Source: Caldifarciminota bacterium (GTDB taxonomy: Bacteria > Hydrothermota > Tepidihabitantia > B3-TA06). Taken from it: DNA of 7,573 nt. Both the position numbers and the translations under genes were made by a program. Below the pieces are notes generated by a model. The model was not told the DNA's origin, ran no database searches, and saw only the letters and a list, made by a program, of their open reading frames with translations. Shown piece after piece: positions 1 to 5,397 of this stretch; position 1 is the first letter of the stretch, and every line of letters starts with the position of its first letter. The stretch is taken from contig WJJO01000240.1 of the NCBI GenBank assembly GCA_014729665.1, forward strand, positions 1 to 7,573, read 5' to 3'.

Positions 1-33
1 CTGAAGATTGTCATATACAAGAAAGGAGCAACA

Positions 34-1467
34 ATGAAAAGATACCTCAAATTTGCAGTGTTTTTACTCATACCCTTTGCGGTTGTCAATGCAGCCGTAC
101 CGCTCGAGGGTTTCAGCGAAGTGGTCGAGAAGGTTTCGCCTTCGGTGGTGGGAATCACTGTAACCAAGATGGTCGAAGGTAATTTCTCCTTCAACTACGA
201 TTTCGACGACGAAGGCATGCCCGATGAATTACGCAGATTCTTCAAGTACTGGGGGTTTGACGGCACTCCCGAACCAGAAGTCCCTCCTGAGTACAGCGTT
301 CCCGGGGTTGGTTCGGGTGTATTATACGATACGAAAGGTCACATCGTAACAAACAACCACGTTGTGGAAGACGCAGACGAGATAACGGTCAAGCTTGCAG
401 ACGGCACAGAATACACCGACGTCGAGATAGTCGGAAGGGACCCGGAAACCGACCTGGCGGTCATCAAGATTAAGCCGAAGGGCTCGATAGAGTATGCAAA
501 ATTCGCCGATTCGGATTCGGTAAAGGTCGGGGACTGGGCTATAGCCATAGGTAATCCCTACAATCTGGAACACACCTTAACCGTAGGCGTGGTCAGCGCC
601 AAGGGCCGCAGCAACATAAACCTTGCCGAAGGTCCGGCTTATCAGGATTTCATTCAGACCGACGCGGCAATAAACCCGGGTAACTCGGGCGGACCTTTGT
701 GCAACATCGCGGGCGAGGTAATAGGCATCAACTCCGCAATCCGCACCTCCGGTCTTGCCAATTCAGGCATAGGCTTTGCAATACCCTCGACCATGACAAA
801 GAGCATCGTGGACCAACTAATCGAGAAGGGGAAGATATCCCGCGGTTACATCGGCATATATCTCCAGGAAGCGACACCCGACCTGCTGGAGGCAATGGGA
901 GCTAAAGGGAAGAAAGGCGTCATCGCTAGGGAGGTCATAGACGGAACACCGGCCGACAAGGCGGGTCTGGAAGACGGAGACATCATAACCTCATTTGCAG
1001 GTGAAGAGATAGCTACGGTCGACGAGCTTCGCTGGCTCGCGGCCTCAAAGAAACCTGGAACCACCGTCGATATATCGATTATCCGTAACGGGAAATCCAA
1101 ACGCATCAGCTTAAAGTTGGACGAAAGACCCGATCCTGAAGAGATGACTGGGACTGAAACCTATCCGGAAAAAGAACCTGAGGTTACGAAGGAATTCGTA
1201 ATCGGGGTAAAGATTCGCGACCTTACCGACGAGGAAAAGCGGATGGCGGACGTAAAAAGCGGTGTATACGTCAAAGACGTGGAGCCCGGTAGTCTTGCCT
1301 ACGAGGTCGGTATTCAACCCGGAGATATAATAGAAAAAGTCAACAAAAACACCATCTCCGACGTCTCAGATATGAAGAGATTAAAAGGTAATCTGGAAAA
1401 AGCGGATGTGATTATGTTCCAGATTAACCGTAGAGGACACACGCACTTCCTAACCATCCGACCCTAG
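34..1467 (+). CDS. htrA: HtrA/DegP-family periplasmic serine protease with two PDZ domains
   Basis: Encodes 477 residues. Residues 1-20 form a signal peptide (basic start, hydrophobic core, cleavage likely after VVNA), so the enzyme should act in the periplasm. HtrA proteases degrade or refold misfolded envelope proteins. The trypsin-like domain (about 25-265) has the full catalytic triad: His109 in TNNHVV, Asp140 in the ETDLAVI context and Ser218 in NPGNSGGPL. An acidic and aromatic insertion at about 50-85 sits where the regulatory LA loop lies in DegP/DegQ. PDZ1 spans about 268-365, starting at the GYIGI carboxylate-binding loop, and PDZ2 about 388-475. Length and architecture are normal for DegP/DegQ. 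The ATG has a Shine-Dalgarno AAGGAG at 23-28, 5 nt upstream; its promoter lies outside or at the very edge of the window. A strong terminator follows, so it is probably the last or only gene of its unit. Whether the degP, degQ or mucD name fits best cannot be decided from sequence alone. Confidence 0.97.
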   Translation: MKRYLKFAVFLLIPFAVVNAAVPLEGFSEVVEKVSPSVVGITVTKMVEGNFSFNYDFDDEGMPDELRRFFKYWGFDGTPEPEVPPEYSVPGVGSGVLYDTKGHIVTNNHVVEDADEITVKLADGTEYTDVEIVGRDPETDLAVIKIKPKGSIEYAKFADSDSVKVGDWAIAIGNPYNLEHTLTVGVVSAKGRSNINLAEGPAYQDFIQTDAAINPGNSGGPLCNIAGEVIGINSAIRTSGLANSGIGFAIPSTMTKSIVDQLIEKGKISRGYIGIYLQEATPDLLEAMGAKGKKGVIAREVIDGTPADKAGLEDGDIITSFAGEEIATVDELRWLAASKKPGTTVDISIIRNGKSKRISLKLDERPDPEEMTGTETYPEKEPEVTKEFVIGVKIRDLTDEEKRMADVKSGVYVKDVEPGSLAYEVGIQPGDIIEKVNKNTISDVSDMKRLKGNLEKADVIMFQINRRGHTHFLTIRP

Positions 1468-1482
1468 AAAGACCACAAAGAG

Positions 1483-1513
1483 CCGGGGCCTATCAAGGCC
1501 CCGGTATTATTTT
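1483..1513 (+). terminator. Intrinsic terminator of htrA
   Basis: A perfect 8-bp G/C stem (CCGGGGCC at 1483-1490 with GGCCCCGG at 1497-1504) closes a 6-nt loop TATCAA. It is followed by TATTATTTT, a T-rich tail. It begins 15 nt after the htrA stop codon and has the canonical layout of a rho-independent terminator. Confidence 0.92.
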
Positions 1514-1523
1514 CACCCCAAAA

Positions 1524-1602
1524 GATTGCTTCGCACTCTTTCGGGGACCCCGAGGGAGTGTCTCCGTCATTGAGAATGTCGGCAAAGCCGAACGAAACAA
1601 TC
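1524..1602. repeat. Palindromic intergenic repeat element (REP/MITE-like)
   Basis: The outer ends are near-perfect inverted repeats: GATTGCTTCG at 1524-1533 against CGAAACAATC at 1593-1602 (9 of 10 pairs). Inside, 1534-1560 folds on itself: CACTC pairs with GAGTG, TCGGGG with CCCCGA around a single central A, and two T/G wobbles join them. A small hairpin TCGGC-AAA-GCCGA sits at 1579-1591. The right part (GTCATTG...CGAA.CAATCT) resembles a short interspersed element seen between genes in many bacteria; that resemblance is from memory. Residues 1533-1555 have a homologous copy at 3029-3053. No coding potential is evident. Confidence 0.6.
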
Positions 1603-1620
1603 TCAAACGCATGCGGTCCG

Positions 1621-1670
1621 GGGTCCACGCTTACGGCCCGGTAGGGTCACGCTTGAGGCCCGGAGGGTCA
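1621..1670. repeat. Imperfect tandem repeat, about 2.3 units of 21-23 nt
   Basis: Unit 1 (1621-1643) and unit 2 (1644-1664) share the pattern GGGTC(C)ACGCTT-nn-GGCCCGG followed by two variable bases; a third unit begins GGGTCA at 1665-1670. It lies inside the gene-free stretch after htrA and does not form an open frame. It may be decayed repeat DNA rather than a functional site. Confidence 0.6.
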
Positions 1671-1830
1671 AAATATCACAGGCAGCCTACGACCGTTGAC
1701 GGCTGACCGGAACCCGCTAACCGTCTACCGCTGATCTCGGCACAAGCCTACCCACCTTCCGAGAAAGGCAGGGGTATCCCTCTGCTAAGGGGGACAAGCG
1801 TCCGTAACGAGACGTAGAATAAACATAAAA
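1671..1830. other. Gene-free spacer with weak short repeats
   Basis: No supported gene lies here. ACCGT-rich sequence at 1692-1708 recurs imperfectly at 1720-1736 (13 of 17 identical). A small hairpin lies at 1768-1785 (GCAG/CTGC outer arms, GGG/CCC inner arms, one bulged T, loop TAT). The following CTGCTAAGGGGGAC resembles fragments of common bacterial intergenic repeats. TAGAAT at 1815-1820 could serve as a -10 box, but its only partner is a weak GGGACA at 1791-1796 with an 18-nt gap, so I do not call a promoter. Confidence 0.45.
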
Positions 1831-1924
1831 TGTCCTATGGGTGTTCATGTTTGTCCGAGCATAGGACACCCTCTCAGGGTGTCCGGACAGACATTCCTGC
1901 CTGTCCTGCACCTTTAGGGAGGTG
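1831..1924. repeat. Cluster of overlapping hairpins
   Basis: Four inverted repeats follow one another. TGTCCTATG (1831-1839) pairs with CATAGGACA (1860-1868), 9 of 9. GGACACCCT (1864-1872) pairs with AGGGTGTCC (1876-1884), 9 of 9 with a 3-nt loop. GGACAG (1885-1890) pairs with CTGTCC (1901-1906). CACCT (1909-1913) pairs with AGGTG (1920-1924). The first two share bases 1864-1868 and so cannot form together. This may be an interspersed repeat, or the structured part of an RNA if it is transcribed. No T-tract follows any stem, so none is a canonical terminator. Confidence 0.65.
1901..1912 (+). repeat. Left copy of a 12-nt direct repeat flanking the A/T-rich module
   Basis: CTGTCCTGCACC here matches CTGTCCTACACC at 2911-2922 in 11 of 12 positions and in the same orientation. 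The pair brackets the promoter and the A/T-rich gene at 2152-2901. It could be a target-site duplication, a recombination scar, or two fragments of one genomic repeat. Confidence 0.45.
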
Positions 1925-1990
1925 TGGGATTGAGTTGGGGGTTTTGGATTTGGGTGAAGGAGGAGAATACAGGGTATGCAAAGGGGTTGA
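1913..1990. other. C-depleted, G-rich stretch upstream of a promoter
   Basis: Only two C residues (1970 and 1979) occur in these 78 bases, against many G runs: GGG at 1917-1919, GGG at 1926-1928, GGGGG at 1937-1941, GGG at 1952-1954 and GGGG at 1983-1986. The loops between runs are mostly 6-10 nt, so a stable G-quadruplex is possible but not strongly predicted. Within it, a good Shine-Dalgarno-like AAGGAGGA (1957-1964) precedes ATG at 1976 by 11 nt, but that frame stops after four codons. Confidence 0.5.
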
Positions 1991-2014
1991 CAAGAGTAAA
2001 AAGTATTGTATACT
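1987..2014 (+). promoter_or_regulatory. Sigma-70-like promoter for the A/T-rich membrane-protein gene
   Basis: A consensus -35 box TTGACA (1987-1992) is separated by 16 nt from -10 TATACT (2009-2014, five of six consensus). Transcription would start near 2021. This leaves an A/T-rich leader of about 130 nt before the chosen ATG at 2152. No terminator or riboswitch fold is apparent in the leader. Confidence 0.75.
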
Positions 2015-2151
2015 GTTATGAGTATGAAAAGTTTGAATTGTAAAGTTGTAAATTTAAGTGTTATGCTGACTATATAAAAAAATTATCAAAGAGATAAATA
2101 AAATCGAATACTTCGTTGCAGCGGGACCCTAAAAGGATTAAGGATATAATC

Positions 2152-2901
2152 ATGAAGTTTCCGAGTTGGCTAAAATACGTTGTTTGGGTAATATTACTTG
2201 CTGTAGTAGCAACATTTATAGGATTCAGGTTTAATACATTCATGAGTGGGGAAGTTTCTGCGATAGATATCGTCGTTTTTTTAGTAGGTGTAGCTCTTCT
2301 TTTAATTCCTCTTTTTCAAGAAGTAGAAATATTTGGGATAAAACTGAAAAAAGAACTTGAAAAATTCAAGTCAGAAGTTAGAAATGAACTTATCAGTATT
2401 CGATCTGATATTACCAACTCCGTAAATATATCTCCTCAATTTACTTCTAATGTAAATCTTCCCCAATTAGCATCTGATGAGCAGCTTGAGACTATTGCTC
2501 TAAAATTACAAGAAATTGTTGACGCTAGACTTAAACCAGAGGAGAAAAAAATAAAAATGAAAACGAAAGTATACCCCAAAAAAACAAAAACAGAAATACC
2601 AACAAGTGCTGAATATTTGTTCAAAGTTCGTTATGAAATAGAAAAGGAGATAAGACGAATTCTAGAAAAGATAGGCTATGATCCAACTTTTTTCCCTCTA
2701 CGGGGTGTATTAAATTTAGTTGCTATACAAGAAAAATTAAGCAAAAAAATAAATATTGATAAAAATCTAATAGATGCATTGAACAATGTTATTTTAATAG
2801 CTGATTTAGCGATTCATGGCGAATCCATTTCGAAAGAACAACAAGGTTTTGTTGAAGATGTGTACCCAGATATAATTGCATATTTGAGAAAACTCCCATA
2901 A
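2152..2901 (+). CDS. Membrane-anchored protein with DUF4145/HEPN-like C-terminal domain
   Basis: Function unknown. From ATG 2152 it encodes 249 residues. Two hydrophobic helices (about 9-26 and 38-55) form a hairpin anchor. A charged helical or coiled-coil stretch (about 58-90), a polar linker with a Lys-rich patch (about 128-148) and an all-helical domain (about 153-247) follow. The last domain resembles DUF4145/HEPN-type folds: an Arg/Glu-rich first helix (R160 to E172) and a late helix ending in the A-I-H-G motif (H222). The HEPN RNase motif R-x4-6-H is absent, since no Arg lies 4-6 residues before H222, so nuclease activity is not supported. I chose ATG 2152 because AAGGA at 2140-2144 sits 7 nt upstream; an in-frame TTG at 2116 would add 12 residues but has no Shine-Dalgarno. 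Base composition is very low in G+C (15 of 60 bases at 2341-2400), unlike its neighbours, which suggests transfer. It has its own promoter and no cotranscribed partner. Confidence 0.85.
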   Translation: MKFPSWLKYVVWVILLAVVATFIGFRFNTFMSGEVSAIDIVVFLVGVALLLIPLFQEVEIFGIKLKKELEKFKSEVRNELISIRSDITNSVNISPQFTSNVNLPQLASDEQLETIALKLQEIVDARLKPEEKKIKMKTKVYPKKTKTEIPTSAEYLFKVRYEIEKEIRRILEKIGYDPTFFPLRGVLNLVAIQEKLSKKINIDKNLIDALNNVILIADLAIHGESISKEQQGFVEDVYPDIIAYLRKLP

Positions 2902-2910
2902 TATCCACGA

Positions 2911-2922
2911 CTGTCCTACACC
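2911..2922 (+). repeat. Right copy of a 12-nt direct repeat flanking the A/T-rich module
   Basis: CTGTCCTACACC differs from the left copy at 1901-1912 only at position 8 (A for G). It begins 9 nt after the stop codon of the membrane-protein gene, about where the composition returns toward that of the core genes. Confidence 0.45.
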
Positions 2923-3000
2923 CTCCTCTATCTAATAAAGAATTCTGATAGCCTTTTGGGTTTCAGGTCGCCCCATAAACAAACCGAACTTCATGCGATC

Positions 3001-3025
3001 TTTTTGTGTGTCCTTTACACAAAAA
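3001..3025. repeat. Inverted repeat between convergent genes
   Basis: TTTTTGTGT (3001-3009) pairs perfectly with ACACAAAAA (3017-3025) around a 7-nt loop. It lies between the 3' ends of the convergent membrane-protein gene and hppA. The T run is on the 5' side of the stem on both strands, the reverse of a canonical terminator, so I do not call it one, although a weak bidirectional role is possible. Confidence 0.6.
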
Positions 3026-3028
3026 GGA

Positions 3029-3053
3029 GCACCTTCTTTCGGGGTCCCCGCGG
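3029..3053. repeat. Second copy of the GGGG(A/T)CCCC palindromic repeat
   Basis: The pattern GCAC-(CT)-TCTTTCGGGG-T-CCCCG-C-GG matches 1533-1555 apart from the central base, a 2-nt length difference near the left end and the base after CCCCG. Each copy lies just downstream of the 3' end of a core gene, htrA on the + strand and hppA on the - strand. That suggests a genome-specific repeat located near gene ends. Confidence 0.55.
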
Positions 3054-3056
3054 AAA

Positions 3057-3082
3057 CGCGTTCAGTTCACAAGAACTGCGCG
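3057..3082 (-). terminator. Candidate terminator hairpin of hppA
   Basis: Read on the minus strand, CGCG-CAGTTC (3082-3073), loop TTGT (3072-3069), GAACTG (3068-3063), a 2-nt AA bulge and CGCG (3060-3057) form a stem of 10 pairs. It is followed by only TTT (3056-3054) before CC. It lies about 20 nt past the hppA stop codon. The short T tail makes it a weaker case than the htrA terminator. Confidence 0.5.
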
Positions 3083-3099
3083 ATTTCGTGGGGTGGGAA

Positions 3100-5208
3100 T
3101 TAAAATAGTTTCAGCGCCACCACTAACCCGAGGAACACGATAGAAACCATGCTCATCAGCTTGATTAAGATGTTGAGTGCAGGCCCTGCGGCGTCCTTGA
3201 ACGGATCGCCAACGGTATCGCCTACTACGCCCGCCTTGTGTGCATCAGAACCTATACCTCCGCAGTTGCCGGTCTCTATGTATTTCTTGGCATTATCCCA
3301 CGCTCCGCCCGAGTTGGCCATGAATATGGCCATTGCAAAGCCAGTCGTTATTGCCCCGGCCAACAGTCCGAGAACCCCCTCGATCCCCAAAACTATACCG
3401 ACTAATACGGGAGAGACAATAGCGGAAAGTGCAGGGATTATCATCTGCTTTTGAGCAGATTTGGTGCAAAGGTCGACTGTTCCTGCATAGTCAGGTTTAA
3501 CCTTACCTTGCATTATTCCCTTCACCGCCTTAAACTGCCTTCGTACGTCCTTTACTATTGCCTGGGCGGATGTGCCTATCGCCCGCATGATCAGCGCCGA
3601 TATCAGGAACACAAGTACGGCGCCCAGGAAAATCCCTATCAACAGGCGCGGATTGGTCAGCGAGATGTCTATTTCCCGGACGAGCTTACCGGCTGATATA
3701 ATGGCCTGTTCTGCCTTGTTTTTGAAGACAACCAGAAGTGCCAGAGCCGTAAGTGCGGCCGAACCAATGGCAAATCCCTTGCCCGTGGCAGCGGTGGTGT
3801 TGCCCAGAGAATCCAGTGCGTCGGTTCTCCTTCGTACAATTGGCTTGAGTTTTGCCATCTGCGCGTTCCCGCCTGCGTTATCGGCAACCGGACCGTAAGC
3901 GTCGGTGGCAAGGGTGATACCCAGGGTAGAAAGCATGCCGACGGCAGCGATCCCGACACCGTACAATCCCATGTTGAATCCTGCAGAATTGGAGATATCA
4001 ATACTACCCCCGGCAAAAAAGAATGCACCGAGTACTGCCGTGGCAACTACGAGCACGGACGGTGCCGCAGATATCATCCCCACCGAAAGCCCTTCGATGA
4101 TAACCGTAGCGGGCCCGGTTTCCGCAGATTCAGATATCCTGCGTGTCGGTCTGTAGTTGCTCGACGTGAAGTACTCGGTAAGGAATCCCAACAGAACCCC
4201 TGCTGCAAGACCTGTGAGCAGTGAAAAGTAGATTCCGATATGTCGGGGGCCGAGAAGGAACCAGATGATAAAAAACGCACCCAGGGCTGTAAGGAATGCG
4301 GCACCCCACGTGCCGCGGCGTATCGCCCATAGAAGGGAGATTTGACTGGCGTCATTCTTGCTCCGGATTACGAAGTACCCTATTATTGAAGAGGCTATAC
4401 CTAACGAGGCTATAAGAAGCGGAAGCAGAACTCCCCTGAAGCCGAATCCTGCCGACATTGCCAGGGCCATCGAGGCTATAATCGAGGCATAGTAGGACTC
4501 GTAGAGATCGGCACCCATGCCGGCCACGTCGCCGACGTTGTCCCCTACGTTATCTGCAATCGTTGCAGGGTTGCGGCGGTCGTCCTCGGGGATGCCTGCC
4601 TCGACCTTACCGACCAGATCGGCCCCTACGTCCGCGGCCTTGGTGAAGATGCCGCCGCCGACACGGGCAAACAATGCGTAGAAGCTGGCTCCCATGCCGA
4701 AGTTGACCATGGTTAAGGTAACGTCCTGCAGTGAAAAGCTGAAAACCCTGGTAAGAAGACCGAACCAGATTGAAAGGTCAAGTACGGCAAGCCCGACTAC
4801 CACGAGTCCCATCACCATCCCGGAACTGATTCCGACCCGCAGTCCTGAATTAAGGCTTTCACGTGCTGCGTTTGCTGTACGCGCCGAGGAAGCCGTAGCA
4901 ACCTTAAGCCCGAGGAATCCTGATAGTCCGGAGAAGAATCCGCCGGTGATGAATGCGAACGGGACCGGAAGGGGAACCAGGTTTAGAAACGCAAGCGCGA
5001 GCAGAACGAGGAAGATTATTCCGAAGAATACCGAAACCACGCTGTACTGCCGCCTTATGTAGGCTGTGGCACCTTCGCGTACCGCCTTCGCTATAGATAT
5101 CATCGCAGGTGTACCCTCCTTCCGCCGCAGTATGCCGATAACGAGCAATACTGCAAAACCCAAAGCCAGTAACGCCCCTGCTGGTGCGAACCAGTACAGC
5201 CATTGCAT
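3100..5208 (-). CDS. hppA: Membrane-bound ion-translocating pyrophosphatase, K+-dependent type
   Basis: Encodes 702 residues, full length for the family. The enzyme hydrolyses pyrophosphate in the cytoplasm and pumps H+ and/or Na+ across the membrane through a many-helix bundle (usually about 16 helices). Substrate and Mg2+ motifs are all present: DVGADLVGKVE (193-203), DNVGDNVGD (219-227), TDAYGPVADNAGG (435-447), NSGGAWDNAKKYIE (632-645) and GDTVGDPFKD (663-672). In GNTTAATGKG (469-478), Ala473 and Gly476 are the pair that marks K+-dependent enzymes; K+-independent ones have Lys at the first position. Glu237, three residues after Asp234 in ADLYESY, occupies the position (6.53) used by Na+-pumping and some K+-dependent H+-pumping enzymes, so the ion cannot be fixed. 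The ATG at 5208 has AAGGAGGAT (5223-5215) 6 nt upstream. It is transcribed divergently from rarA and convergently with the A/T-rich gene; no partner gene shares its unit. Confidence 0.97.
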   Translation of the reverse strand: MQWLYWFAPAGALLALGFAVLLVIGILRRKEGTPAMISIAKAVREGATAYIRRQYSVVSVFFGIIFLVLLALAFLNLVPLPVPFAFITGGFFSGLSGFLGLKVATASSARTANAARESLNSGLRVGISSGMVMGLVVVGLAVLDLSIWFGLLTRVFSFSLQDVTLTMVNFGMGASFYALFARVGGGIFTKAADVGADLVGKVEAGIPEDDRRNPATIADNVGDNVGDVAGMGADLYESYYASIIASMALAMSAGFGFRGVLLPLLIASLGIASSIIGYFVIRSKNDASQISLLWAIRRGTWGAAFLTALGAFFIIWFLLGPRHIGIYFSLLTGLAAGVLLGFLTEYFTSSNYRPTRRISESAETGPATVIIEGLSVGMISAAPSVLVVATAVLGAFFFAGGSIDISNSAGFNMGLYGVGIAAVGMLSTLGITLATDAYGPVADNAGGNAQMAKLKPIVRRRTDALDSLGNTTAATGKGFAIGSAALTALALLVVFKNKAEQAIISAGKLVREIDISLTNPRLLIGIFLGAVLVFLISALIMRAIGTSAQAIVKDVRRQFKAVKGIMQGKVKPDYAGTVDLCTKSAQKQMIIPALSAIVSPVLVGIVLGIEGVLGLLAGAITTGFAMAIFMANSGGAWDNAKKYIETGNCGGIGSDAHKAGVVGDTVGDPFKDAAGPALNILIKLMSMVSIVFLGLVVALKLF

Positions 5209-5248
5209 GCCTTTATCCTCCTTGCTTCAGCAGCTTTCTTAAACCCGT

Positions 5249-5276
5249 AGTTTACTGCACTTGCCCCGCTTGTCAA
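5249..5276 (-). promoter_or_regulatory. Candidate promoter of hppA
   Basis: On the minus strand a consensus -35 TTGACA (5276-5271) is followed after 16 nt by TAAACT (5254-5249), four of six -10 consensus bases. Transcription would start near 5242, giving a leader of about 34 nt with the Shine-Dalgarno site. The spacing equals that of the other promoters in this window, which supports the call despite the weaker -10. Confidence 0.65.
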
Positions 5277-5364
5277 TAATTGAATACTGATCCCAAGACA
5301 AGGCTTGAGCTCTGGACCACGAACATTTCCCTTTAAAAAAAAGAGTAGAACTAAACTGCTACAT

Positions 5365-5392
5365 TTGACTACTTGATGTTAGTACTTATAAT
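5365..5392 (+). promoter_or_regulatory. Promoter of rarA, placing the transcript start at the GTG codon
   Basis: -35 TTGACT (5365-5370) and a perfect -10 TATAAT (5387-5392) are 16 nt apart. An A8 tract at 5335-5342 upstream could act as an UP-like element. The expected start point, 6-8 nt beyond the -10, is 5398-5400, which coincides with the rarA GTG at 5398. There is no Shine-Dalgarno between the -10 and the start codon. Confidence 0.8.
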
Positions 5393-5397
5393 CTTAC

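Noticed and set aside
1717..1911. 64-codon frame on the minus strand in the same spacer
   Set aside because: It is built from the inverted repeats, with no start signals and no recognisable protein features.
1524..1924. CRISPR array in the repeat-rich spacer
   Set aside because: The repeats are of different kinds, imperfect, and without regular unique spacers; no cas gene is present.
1830..2021. 63-codon frame on the plus strand across the hairpin cluster
   Set aside because: It spans palindromes and the promoter, has no ribosome-binding site, and the translation is Cys- and Gly-rich nonsense.
2018..2077. 19-codon leader peptide after the promoter at 1987
   Set aside because: The ATG at 2018 falls at or before the predicted transcript start and has no Shine-Dalgarno; the frame is simple A/T-rich sequence.
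2116..2151. TTG start adding 12 residues to the membrane-protein gene
   Set aside because: There is no ribosome-binding site before 2116, while ATG 2152 has AAGGA at a good distance and yields a normal membrane-protein N-terminus.
3001..3025. TTTTTGTGT/ACACAAAAA stem as an intrinsic terminator
   Set aside because: On both strands the T run is at the 5' side of the stem and no T tract follows; the stem is also A/T-rich. It is kept only as an inverted repeat.
3669..4046. 125-codon minus-strand frame and several plus-strand frames inside hppA
   Set aside because: They overlap the intact pyrophosphatase in other frames and have no independent start signals.
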